This document shows positions 25,955-33,268 of a DNA stretch of 64,000 nucleotides, in pieces. The DNA comes from Edaphobacter flagellatus (GTDB lineage: Bacteria > Acidobacteriota > Terriglobia > Terriglobales > Acidobacteriaceae), in the NCBI RefSeq assembly GCF_025264665.1, contig NZ_CP073697.1:1922001-1986000 (forward strand), given 5' to 3'. Under the pieces are notes generated by a model. It was not told the origin of the DNA. It made no database searches and was given only the letters and a program-made list of their open reading frames with translations. How positions within the stretch are numbered: position 1 is the first letter of the stretch; each line of letters begins with the position of its first letter. The translations under genes and the position numbers were made by a program.

Positions 25955-27132
25955 TGCACTCTTCCATCCTTGTCACGACCTCACGCCGCGCCATTCCAAT
26001 CCTCTGCACAGCGCTCCTGATCGCATCGGTCACAGGATGCAAATCGAGGCCGCAAGAGGCGCCACCGTCTGCCGCGATCACAAACCCCAACGAGGTGGCC
26101 GTTACGCCATCGCTTGCGGGCAATCTCAAGTTTGGCGCTCCGTCTTATGAACAGGTGGAAGGAACCTTGCAGGTTGCAGCGCGCGTGGAGACAAACGCGC
26201 GCGATATCGCACAGGTCGGCTCTCCTGTCGCTGGACGCATCGTTAATCTGCTTGTCTTCGAAGGGCAAGCGGTAAAGGCTGGCACAACACTCGCACTTCT
26301 GCATAGCAACTCGCTCTCCGACACGCAGTTCGCGCTCATCAAGGCGACGTCGCAGCGCAATCTCGCAGCAACTTCCGTCAAGCGTGCTGAACAGCTCGTC
26401 GAAGCCGACGTCATCGGCCATGCCGAGTTGGAGCGCCGCCGCGCCGAGTTCCTGCAGGCAGACACAGAGGCCGCATCCTATCGCACGCAGCTTCGCGGCC
26501 TCGGCATGACATCGCAGCAGATACGCGACCTCGAAAACTCGCATCGACTCAGTGCCGACTATCCCATCGTCGCTCCCCGCGCCGGCACGGTTCTAAAACG
26601 CGAGGTCACCATAGGCCAGGTTGTCCAGCCTGCGGATCTCGCCTTCACCATTGCAAACCTCTCCACCGTGTGGATCGTCGCCAATGTTCCTGAAGAAGAC
26701 GCGGGGCGCCTGTATCAGGGCATGGAGGTCACCGCCCGCATTCCTGCAATGCAAAAAGAGCTTCGCGGACGACTGACCTTCGTCTCTCCCATCGTCGATC
26801 CCGCAACGCGCACCGTCGCGGTAAGAATGGATGCGCCCAATCCCGATGGACAGCTGAAACCCGATCAGCTTGCCAACATGACCTTCGTCGGACGAACAGA
26901 TCGCAAGCTCACAATTCCCAATACCGCTGTCGTGCGCGAAGAAAACAAAGATTTCGTCTTCGTCCAGAGCGCGCCAGAAAAATATCTTCTCCGTGAAGTA
27001 TCGCTGGGTGATGAGACCAACGACCGCCGCGTCGTGCTCGCAGGCTTGCAGGAAAGCGACCGCATCGTACTCGATGGTGCTTTTCACTTGAACAATCAGC
27101 GTAAGCAGAACGCTATCAAGGGAGCGAAATAG
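25954..27132 (+). CDS. RND efflux periplasmic adaptor, lipoprotein (CusB/CzcB type)
   Basis: 392 residues. A lipoprotein leader ends at the lipobox V-T-G-C29, anchoring the protein in the inner membrane. Next come a barrel-sandwich half (VGSPVAGRIVNLLVFEGQAVKAGTTLA), an alpha-hairpin that meets the TolC channel (about 125-175) and a second lipoyl half (PIVAPRAGTVLKREVTIGQVVQPAD). Beta-barrel and membrane-proximal domains follow (FVSPIVDPATRTVAVRMDAPN). It links the RND pump to the channel. The arrangement fits heavy-metal pumps, but no histidine-rich metal-binding extension is present, so the substrate stays open. Confidence 0.92.
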   Translation: MHSSILVTTSRRAIPILCTALLIASVTGCKSRPQEAPPSAAITNPNEVAVTPSLAGNLKFGAPSYEQVEGTLQVAARVETNARDIAQVGSPVAGRIVNLLVFEGQAVKAGTTLALLHSNSLSDTQFALIKATSQRNLAATSVKRAEQLVEADVIGHAELERRRAEFLQADTEAASYRTQLRGLGMTSQQIRDLENSHRLSADYPIVAPRAGTVLKREVTIGQVVQPADLAFTIANLSTVWIVANVPEEDAGRLYQGMEVTARIPAMQKELRGRLTFVSPIVDPATRTVAVRMDAPNPDGQLKPDQLANMTFVGRTDRKLTIPNTAVVREENKDFVFVQSAPEKYLLREVSLGDETNDRRVVLAGLQESDRIVLDGAFHLNNQRKQNAIKGAK

Positions 27133-27133
27133 C

Positions 27134-30100
27134 ATGATCCGCTCCATCATTGAAGGCGCTCTGCGACAGCGTCTGATCCTTGTCGTCGTCTCTGTTGTGC
27201 TCGTAGGGTTCGGACTCAATGCGGCGCAGCGCCTCTCTGTCGATGCCTTTCCCGACGTTGCAAACGTACAGGTGCAGATCGCAACAGAAGCCGCCGGCAA
27301 ATCACCCGAAGAAGTCGAGCGCTTCGTCACCATTCCCATTGAAATCGCGATGACGGGCCTGCCGGGCATGACCGACATGCGCTCCCTCAACAAGCCCGGA
27401 CTCTCACTGATTACGCTCGTTTTCAGCGACGAGAGCGATCTCTATCGTGAGCGGCAGATGGTGTCCGAACGCCTGGCCGAGCTTCGCGATCGCATGCCTG
27501 AGGGAGTCACACCTGTCCTCGGCCCCATTACAAACGCGCTTGGAGAGGTCTATCAGTACACACTCGAGCTTCCGGGCGAAGCCGAATCCCATCACGTCCT
27601 TACGCGCGACGAGCTGATTCAGCGGCGAACGTTGCAGGACTGGGTCGTGCGGCCTCTGCTGCGTTCCATCTCCGGCGTAGCCGAGATTAACTCAACCGGA
27701 GGCTTCGTCAAACAATACGAAACTCTCGTCGATCCCCAGAAGCTGCATTACTACGATCTCAGCATCAACGACGTTCGCGACGCGCTCTCACGCAACAATG
27801 CCAATACCGGTGGCGGCGTTCTGCCGCAACACGCCGAGCAATATCTGATCCGCTCCGTCGGCCTGATCCGCGACATCAACGACATTCGCAATATCGTGCT
27901 GAAGGAATCCAAAGGCACGCCCGTCTATATTCGCGACGTCGCTGAAGTTCGCATCGGCACCGAAGTTCGCTACGGGGCCATGATCAAGAATGGCTATACC
28001 GAAGCCGTCGGTGGCGTCGCGCTGATGACCAGTGGAGGCAACGCCAAAGAGATCGTCAGCCGCGTCAAAGAGCGCGTTGCCGAAATCAACCGCCGTCACA
28101 TGATTCCCGGCGGCCTGCAGATCGTCCCCTACTATGACCGCTCGCAGCTCGTCGATGCCGCCATTCATACCGTGACGGAGGTACTGGCCGAAGGCATCAT
28201 CTTTGTCGTCATCATTCTGTTTCTCTTTCTCGGCGACCTTCGCTCTTCGCTTATTGTCAGCGCCAATCTTCTGCTGACACCCCTCCTCACCTTTCTGGTG
28301 ATGAACAAAATTGGCCTCTCTGCAAATCTGATGTCGCTGGGAGGACTCGCCATCGCCATCGGCCTGATGGTCGACGGCTCCGTCGTCGTCGTCGAAAATG
28401 TCTTCGGCCGCCTGAGCCATGCCCGTCACCATGGCGGCGCTACGACTGAAGAATCGAAGCTAAACCTCGTTCTCTCCGCCGTGATGGAAGTAGCAACGCC
28501 CACGCTCTTCGGCGTCACCATCATCATTCTTGTCTTCCTGCCTCTGATGACGCTCGAGGGCATGGAAGGCAAGATGTTTGCACCGTTGGCCTACACCATC
28601 GCCATCGCGCTGGCCATCTCGCTCGTGCTCTCGCTCACCCTTTCGCCCGTGCTCTCCTCATACCTCCTCAAAGGTGGATCGGAAGACGACACATGGCTTG
28701 TGCGCATACTGCGCCGTCCTTACACACGCATGCTCAATTGGGCCATGGGGCATTGCAAGTTGATGGCCGGCATCGTGCTCGCCCTCTTCCTCGGCTCGCT
28801 TGGCCTCTTCCCTTTCCTCGGTACCTCCTTCATTCCCGAGATGCAGGAAGGTACACTCTCCCCGAACGCCGATCGCGTGCCGAACATTTCGCTCGAAGAA
28901 TCGCTGCGCATGGAGCAGCAGATGCATCAAGCCATGCTCAAGGTGCCCGGCGTCGAAAACATCGTCTCCCGCGTAGGCCGCGGCGAATCCCCTGCCGATC
29001 CCGCCGGCCCCAACGAAGCCGATGTATTGGCTTCGCTCACTCCATTCGACAAACGTCCGCGTGGTATGACGCAGGATAAGATCTCCGACCAGATTCGCGA
29101 GCGTCTCGCCGTCATGCCTGGCCTGAATCTCGTCATGTCGCAGCCGATCTCCGACCGCGTCGACGAGATGGTCTCCGGAGTGCGCGCCGACGTTGCCGTC
29201 ATGCTCTACGGCGACGATCTCGATGTCTTAGTCGATAAAGCAAACCAGATTGCGAAGGCGGCCACAGCCATTCAGGGAACGCAGGACACACGCATCGACC
29301 GCGTCGGTGGCCAGCAGTACCTCACCATCTCCATCGACCGCGGAGCCATCGCACGCTACGGCCTGAACACCGCCAACGTCAACGACGTCATCGAGACAGC
29401 CATCGCCGGCAAATCCGCAACCGAGATCTACGAAGGCGAACGCCGCTTCTCCGGCGTCGTCCGTCTCCCGCAACCCCTGCGCGACTCCGTCGAAGATATC
29501 CGCGAGCTGCTCATCAGTTCCCCCGATGGCCCGCGCATTCCACTTAAAGATCTTGCGTCCGTCAAAGTCGTCGAGGGCCCCGCGCTGATCAATCGCAATA
29601 TGGGTAAACGCCGCATCGTCGTCGGTGTCAATGTGCAGGATCGCGACCTGGGAGGCTACGTCAAAGAGCTCCAGCAGAAGGTGGACGAACAGGTACAGCT
29701 GCCTGGCGGCTACTACATCGAATGGGGAGGCCAGTTCCATAATATGGAACGCGCGCTCCACCACCTGATGATCATCGTGCCCATTACCATCGCAGCCATC
29801 TTCTTTCTGCTCTTCGTTCTCTTCCAGTCCGTGCGCTTTGCTGCGCTCATCATTACTGTGCTCCCCCTTGCCTCCATCGGTGGCATCATTGGCCTCTTTC
29901 TCTCGGGCGAGTATCTCTCCGTTCCGGCATCCGTAGGCTTCATCGCACTCTGGGGGATAGCTGTGCTGAACGGAGTTGTCCTCGTCTCCTATATCCGCAA
30001 GCTCCGTCAGGAAGGACTCTCGCAGGAAGACGCCGTTCGCGAAGGCGCACGCATGCGCTTCCGCCCCGTCATGATGACAGCCACAGTCGCAGCACTAGGC

Positions 30101-30265
30101 TTGATTCCATTTCTCTTCGCCACCGGCCCCGGCTCCGAGATTCAGCGCCCTCTGGCCATTGTTGTCATCGGAGGCCTGCTAAGCTCCACGGCCCTGACCC
30201 TCCTGCTGCTACCCGCCCTCTACGCCACCTTCGAAGGAAGGCAGAAGCAGGCACCTGCCGAATGA
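27134..30265 (+). CDS. RND efflux permease, CusA/CzcA (HME) family
   Basis: 1043 residues, the usual length. An N-terminal helix is followed by SVDAFPDVANVQVQIATEAAGKSPEEVERFVTIPIE, a signature of heavy-metal-type RND pumps. Two porter domains each precede a group of membrane helices, with the proton-relay helix around LGGLAIAIGLMVDGSVVVVENV and a second group with GFIALWGIAVLNGVVLVSYIRKL. It drives export with the proton gradient, together with the adaptor (one base upstream) and the TolC-like channel. The metal (copper, silver, cobalt, zinc or cadmium) cannot be assigned by eye. The operon is probably switched on by the adjacent sigma-54 two-component system. Confidence 0.93.
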   Translation: MIRSIIEGALRQRLILVVVSVVLVGFGLNAAQRLSVDAFPDVANVQVQIATEAAGKSPEEVERFVTIPIEIAMTGLPGMTDMRSLNKPGLSLITLVFSDESDLYRERQMVSERLAELRDRMPEGVTPVLGPITNALGEVYQYTLELPGEAESHHVLTRDELIQRRTLQDWVVRPLLRSISGVAEINSTGGFVKQYETLVDPQKLHYYDLSINDVRDALSRNNANTGGGVLPQHAEQYLIRSVGLIRDINDIRNIVLKESKGTPVYIRDVAEVRIGTEVRYGAMIKNGYTEAVGGVALMTSGGNAKEIVSRVKERVAEINRRHMIPGGLQIVPYYDRSQLVDAAIHTVTEVLAEGIIFVVIILFLFLGDLRSSLIVSANLLLTPLLTFLVMNKIGLSANLMSLGGLAIAIGLMVDGSVVVVENVFGRLSHARHHGGATTEESKLNLVLSAVMEVATPTLFGVTIIILVFLPLMTLEGMEGKMFAPLAYTIAIALAISLVLSLTLSPVLSSYLLKGGSEDDTWLVRILRRPYTRMLNWAMGHCKLMAGIVLALFLGSLGLFPFLGTSFIPEMQEGTLSPNADRVPNISLEESLRMEQQMHQAMLKVPGVENIVSRVGRGESPADPAGPNEADVLASLTPFDKRPRGMTQDKISDQIRERLAVMPGLNLVMSQPISDRVDEMVSGVRADVAVMLYGDDLDVLVDKANQIAKAATAIQGTQDTRIDRVGGQQYLTISIDRGAIARYGLNTANVNDVIETAIAGKSATEIYEGERRFSGVVRLPQPLRDSVEDIRELLISSPDGPRIPLKDLASVKVVEGPALINRNMGKRRIVVGVNVQDRDLGGYVKELQQKVDEQVQLPGGYYIEWGGQFHNMERALHHLMIIVPITIAAIFFLLFVLFQSVRFAALIITVLPLASIGGIIGLFLSGEYLSVPASVGFIALWGIAVLNGVVLVSYIRKLRQEGLSQEDAVREGARMRFRPVMMTATVAALGLIPFLFATGPGSEIQRPLAIVVIGGLLSSTALTLLLLPALYATFEGRQKQAPAE

Positions 30266-30299
30266 CAGAAACAAAGGCCACGAAACTGATTGAGAAAAA

Positions 30300-30376
30300 T
30301 GGTCGGGACGACTAGATTCGAACTAGCGACCTCACCCACCCCAAGGGTGCGCTCTACCAGGCTGAGCCACGTCCCG
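30300..30376 (-). tRNA. tRNA-Pro (anticodon GGG), CCA encoded
   Basis: A 77-nt cloverleaf on the minus strand. The acceptor arm CGGGACG pairs with CGTCCCG, with discriminator A and an encoded CCA. The D arm contains CAGCCTGGTAGAG. The anticodon stem CACCC/GGGTG encloses loop TTGGGGT, so the anticodon is GGG. The T arm is CTAGTTCGAATCTAG. It lies between the efflux operon and yggX, in yggX's direction. Confidence 0.95.
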
Positions 30377-30501
30377 ACTTCTTCTGCACGCAATCCAGAA
30401 GGATCGCGGCTGGGGTATCTTGCAGACCTTAGTGTATCACTGAGAGCACCTGTTCGAAGCCACGCGCACGCAGCCGCCGAAATCCTTTACGTCTCTCCGC
30501 C

Positions 30502-30774
30502 TTACTTCGCTTCCGGCACATACTCCTTCGGCAGAGCACCACCCTCGCCGAAGAAAAAGTCATTCATCTGTTCCACCAGAAACTCCTGTGCCTCACGTGT
30601 CCACGGCTGCAGGCGATACTCATTCAGCAGCATCTTCTGCCGCTCCACCCACTCGCCCCACGCCTTCTTCGACACGTTCTTATAAATCTTCTGCCCAAAA
30701 TCCGAATCGAACGGCGGCTCGTCCAGCCCTTCCATCTCCGCCTTATACTTCGTGCAAAACACCATATGCGCCAT
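30502..30774 (-). CDS. yggX: Fe(2+)-trafficking / oxidative damage protection protein YggX
   Basis: 90 residues, the normal length for the family. The conserved N-terminus VFCTKYKAEMEGLDEPPF carries the single cysteine (C7) implicated in iron handling and protection of iron-sulfur clusters. Other conserved segments are IYKNVSKKAWGEW, QKMLLNEYRL and FLVEQMNDFFFGEG. It is cytosolic and stands alone, upstream of tRNA-Pro. In proteobacteria it is often next to mutY; no mutY is visible here. Confidence 0.95.
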   Translation of the reverse strand: MAHMVFCTKYKAEMEGLDEPPFDSDFGQKIYKNVSKKAWGEWVERQKMLLNEYRLQPWTREAQEFLVEQMNDFFFGEGGALPKEYVPEAK

Positions 30775-30885
30775 GCGTCTGCTGAACTCCTCTCAGAAGT
30801 TCATTCTACGACGAATCGCGCATACACTGCCCCACGCACACGTCTCCTCGCGCATGGCAACGACCAACGTCTTCCCGTATGCGCA

Positions 30886-30996
30886 TCACTCACGCCAGTT
30901 GGCGTCTTCCTCTTCCATGTTGATGGTGCTTGCCACCACGCACGGCGAAACCAGCAACACCAGGAAGAGCACAATCACAATCACTGTATGAATCAT
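30886..30996 (-). CDS. 36-residue single-pass membrane microprotein (hypothetical)
   Basis: A 37-codon frame on the minus strand: M-I-H-T, then a hydrophobic run VIVIVLFLVLLVSPCVVA (one membrane helix, about residues 5-22), then the acidic tail NMEEEDANWRE. It is preceded by a nested inverted repeat (30998-31040) that ends two bases before the ATG. Hydrophobic helix plus charged tail is typical of real small membrane proteins, but there is no homology I can name and no strong ribosome site beyond GAAAGAGA. It is treated as a candidate. Confidence 0.45.
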   Translation of the reverse strand: MIHTVIVIVLFLVLLVSPCVVASTINMEEEDANWRE

Positions 30997-30997
30997 C

Positions 30998-31040
30998 GAG
31001 TGTCTCTTTCGAGGAGAGCGATAGACCTCTCCCGACACTC
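30998..31040 (-). promoter_or_regulatory. nested hairpin in the leader of the 36-residue ORF
   Basis: On the minus strand GAGTGTC (31040-31034) pairs with GACACTC (31004-30998), and inside it GGAGAG pairs with CTCTCC around an 8-base loop. The structure ends two bases before the ATG at 30996 and would cover its ribosome-binding region. It could control translation; no T run follows, so it is not an ordinary terminator. Confidence 0.4.
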
Positions 31041-31144
31041 ACTTGATCGGCGCCTTCCCCCGCGTTATCACGCCCGCGCCACATCTTCTTCCATCTTTCG
31101 TAACGTGCTTCTGGTACTCATCGGCAATCGCGCCCAAAAACGTG

Positions 31145-31175
31145 AAGAGGCCGCCCGGCAACAGGGCAGCCTCTT
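31145..31175 (-). terminator. candidate terminator hairpin
   Basis: AAGAGGC pairs with GCCTCTT, with an inner GCCC/GGGC extension after one mismatch. On the minus strand it is followed shortly by GTTTTTG. It would end leftward transcription coming from the DUF6599-like gene, about 300 bp upstream. Confidence 0.45.
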
Positions 31176-31297
31176 CTTTAGGGAGAATAGTTCCAACGGA
31201 GGCAAAGCCATCAGAACTTTCTGGCGAAATACTATGGTTGGCAAAATGACGTGTCAAGGCTTAAAGCCCCGTCCACTAAATCATTATTTTAGAACCA

Positions 31298-31331
31298 GTT
31301 ACCCTGTTTACCAGAACGATAACAGGGTAAC
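31298..31331. repeat. perfect 11-bp inverted repeat
   Basis: GTTACCCTGTT and AACAGGGTAAC flank a 12-base spacer. The region has no other feature. It could be a protein-binding site or a hairpin; there is no T run on either side. Confidence 0.6.
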
Positions 31332-31470
31332 CGATTTTCTCCATATCTTCGCTTTTACTGGTAGGCGCAACTTTCAAAACATCTTCTAATCAGCCTCTTA
31401 GCATCCCCGTTGCACCACCCTCTGTGCACCTTTTCGGGCTCTCGGCGGCCTTTAGTCCACCTTCCAGGTT

Positions 31471-32628
31471 CTACTGCTGACTCCCCGGCCCATCCGCATG
31501 GATCGCCGTCTGTCCGCCGCTCAGGTCGATCCGTAGAAACTCCGGCTCGCTGGCCGCAGGTTTGCCCTGCAGCACCCGTACTGCTGCCCGGCCCGCCCCC
31601 AACCCAAAGCCCAGCACAATCGCCGCCAGCGCGCCAAATCCGCAGAAGATCGCAATACTCGTCAGCAGGCTGTACGTCTTGCGAACCTCCGTGTGAAACT
31701 CCAGGGGCATCTGCTTGTTCCACGTCACCTCAGCCTTCGGATGGATCCCCTCCACCAACGACTTCGCCTCCGCCAGCACCCAATCCCCCGACGTCATCAG
31801 GACCAGCGGCCCCTCCCGGCGCAGCACCACCGTGCCCGCCCCCTGACCGCGCTTATGAACCTCATCCTCCACCGCCCGCAGCCGGTCGCCCGCAATCTGC
31901 GGCGTTGGATACAGCAGCATCGTCAGCTGCCCCTTCCCCGCGTACTTCGCCGTTACCGCCTCGGCAGCTTTGTCGAACCCAAGAATCGCACCCGGCAGCA
32001 CCCCGCCCATCGCCTCATAGCTCACCGGCCCCAGGGCATACTTCACGCTCTCACGCTCCAGCCCCTTCTCCGGCAGATAGGTCGGCAGCAGCGGAGGCAG
32101 CCCCTTCGGACCCGCTACCTTCGGCAGCCGCACCTCGATGCCGCTCAGCAGAGCCTCCGTCTTCGCCCCCCGCGGCCCCTTCGCCTCAACCACACTCGCG
32201 CCACTGCGGAACAGATATCCCTCCGCGCTCGCACTCGTCTCACTGCCCAGCCCCGTGCCGCGATACGTAGACCCCGGCCGTTGATAGTAGCTGTATGCCG
32301 CATGCGCGCCCGTCGCGTCCACAAATTGCTGCGCTGTCACCGTCACCGCAGGCCCGGCATTCCCCACACGATAGACCGCATGCTCGCTGCGCTTCAGCCC
32401 GTCCTCAGTCAGAATGGTCTCGGTCCTGGCATCATTGGCCGGCTGCGCTGCCGGATCATCCGGCTGACGAACCCAATCCCCCACCTGCAGCGGCAGCAGA
32501 GGTGCAGGAGGCTCCACCAGCGTCGTCTTCGCATCCTGCCCATGCGCAGCCACCACGGCTCCGCCGGCAACCACCGCCGACAAAACCAGCTGCGCTAAAA
32601 ACGAAGACCGACGCTCATTCTCAACCAT
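31471..32628 (-). CDS. exported DUF6599-like protein with C-terminal membrane helix
   Basis: About 385 residues. A signal peptide (LAQLVLSAVVAGGAVVAAHG) is followed by LPLQVGDWVRQ and a repeated alpha/beta domain about 300 residues long. That domain shows EHAVYRVGNAGPAVTVTAQQFVDATGAHAAYSYY, the pattern I associate with DUF6599 proteins of Acidobacteria. One membrane helix (SLLTSIAIFCGFGALAAIVLGFGLG) precedes a short tail. The function is unknown. The family often occurs singly, as here. The start at 32628 gives the best signal peptide, but the ribosome site is weak. Confidence 0.7.
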   Translation of the reverse strand: MVENERRSSFLAQLVLSAVVAGGAVVAAHGQDAKTTLVEPPAPLLPLQVGDWVRQPDDPAAQPANDARTETILTEDGLKRSEHAVYRVGNAGPAVTVTAQQFVDATGAHAAYSYYQRPGSTYRGTGLGSETSASAEGYLFRSGASVVEAKGPRGAKTEALLSGIEVRLPKVAGPKGLPPLLPTYLPEKGLERESVKYALGPVSYEAMGGVLPGAILGFDKAAEAVTAKYAGKGQLTMLLYPTPQIAGDRLRAVEDEVHKRGQGAGTVVLRREGPLVLMTSGDWVLAEAKSLVEGIHPKAEVTWNKQMPLEFHTEVRKTYSLLTSIAIFCGFGALAAIVLGFGLGAGRAAVRVLQGKPAASEPEFLRIDLSGGQTAIHADGPGSQQ

Positions 32629-32997
32629 AAAAACACCGCCCGCTACCGGCCAGATTACACCAACCGCAAACACCCGCGCGAACACGCCAGGCCCATACAG
32701 ACTTAGACTCCACGCAGCTCCGAAAAGCTCCCGGCTAAGCAGGAAGTCTCATTCCGAGCCAATGCATCCATAACCTCCGCCTGCATCCATCGAACATTTC
32801 ATCCCGCATAGCGCAACGCCCTGCTCTCGTCGTCATCAAGGTCCGCTATGACTGCCCGAGACAACAAAGATGGAGTGGCAAGAGAACAGTCGTAGAAGAA
32901 GCAGGAAGCGGCAACCGGAGCAAAGCGGCGTAGCCGCACAGTCGAACGAGCTGCGTCAGCTCCAGCCAAAGAGCGCGGAGATCGCCCCCGCCATACT

Positions 32998-33267
32998 TGT
33001 CAAGCCCCCTCTTTCTACAAACCGCTGAAAGAATGAGAGATAGACGCCAAAAAAGTTGCCGATTAGTTTTCCCCGATTCGCTAAACTTAAATACAGATCA
33101 GAAAAGCAGGGGGCAATCTAAAACTGAAGAGCCGACCTCAAAAGCCATAACCCATTTCTTTTCTAGGATTTCTCAGTTAACTCCTTTCGATGGAATATTT
33201 TGCATCGAAGAGTCCGCGTAAGTCTTTTGTATAGATAATTTTATGGAAATGGATGGGGGGAGGGGGG
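32998..33267 (+). repeat. dispersed intergenic element, copy 1
   Basis: In order it shows TGTCAAGCCCC (32998-33008), TGCCGATTAGTTT (33057-33069), an AT-rich middle, and GGGGGGAGGGGGG (33255-33267) abutting the amidase stop. The same three blocks occur in the same order and at similar spacing at 58990-59241. The middle block opens a short frame (33056-33121) related to that in copy 2. Confidence 0.6.
33056..33121 (+). CDS. candidate 21-residue microprotein in element copy 1
   Basis: A frame from TTG at 33056 to TAA at 33121 reads (M/L)-PISFPRFAKLKYRSEKQGAI. Its first eleven residues match the frame in copy 2 in the pattern x-PISF-xx-FA-x-L, and three of the base differences are silent third-position changes (TTT/TTC, TTC/TTT, CTT/CTG). 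The start codon is poor and there is no clear ribosome site, so coding is only a possibility. Confidence 0.25.
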   Translation: MPISFPRFAKLKYRSEKQGAI

Positions 33268-33268
33268 T

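Larger units (their letters stand above)
30997..31470. other. gene-poor region between the microprotein and the DUF6599-like gene
   Basis: About 470 bp with no gene I can support. It contains the nested hairpin at 30998-31040, a terminator-like hairpin at 31145-31175 and a 34-bp perfect inverted repeat at 31298-31331. A TGTCAAGG...AGCCCC segment near 31253 loosely resembles the start of the dispersed element at 32998. Short frames exist on both strands, but none has a ribosome site or a recognisable protein. Confidence 0.5.
32629..33268. other. 640-bp gene-free region carrying a dispersed intergenic element
   Basis: Between the divergent upstream end of the DUF6599-like gene and the stop of the amidase gene I see no ordinary gene. 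From 32629 to about 32990 nothing can be assigned. From 32998 to 33267 it holds copy 1 of an element also found at 58990-59241. Confidence 0.5.

Noticed and set aside
31039..31257. 72-codon minus-strand frame in the gene-poor region
   Set aside because: A terminator-like hairpin runs through the middle, no ribosome site, no recognisable protein.
31317..31332. ATAACAGGGTAA, a 12-base match to part of the I-SceI homing site
   Set aside because: Only part of the 18-bp site; better explained as one arm of the 34-bp inverted repeat.
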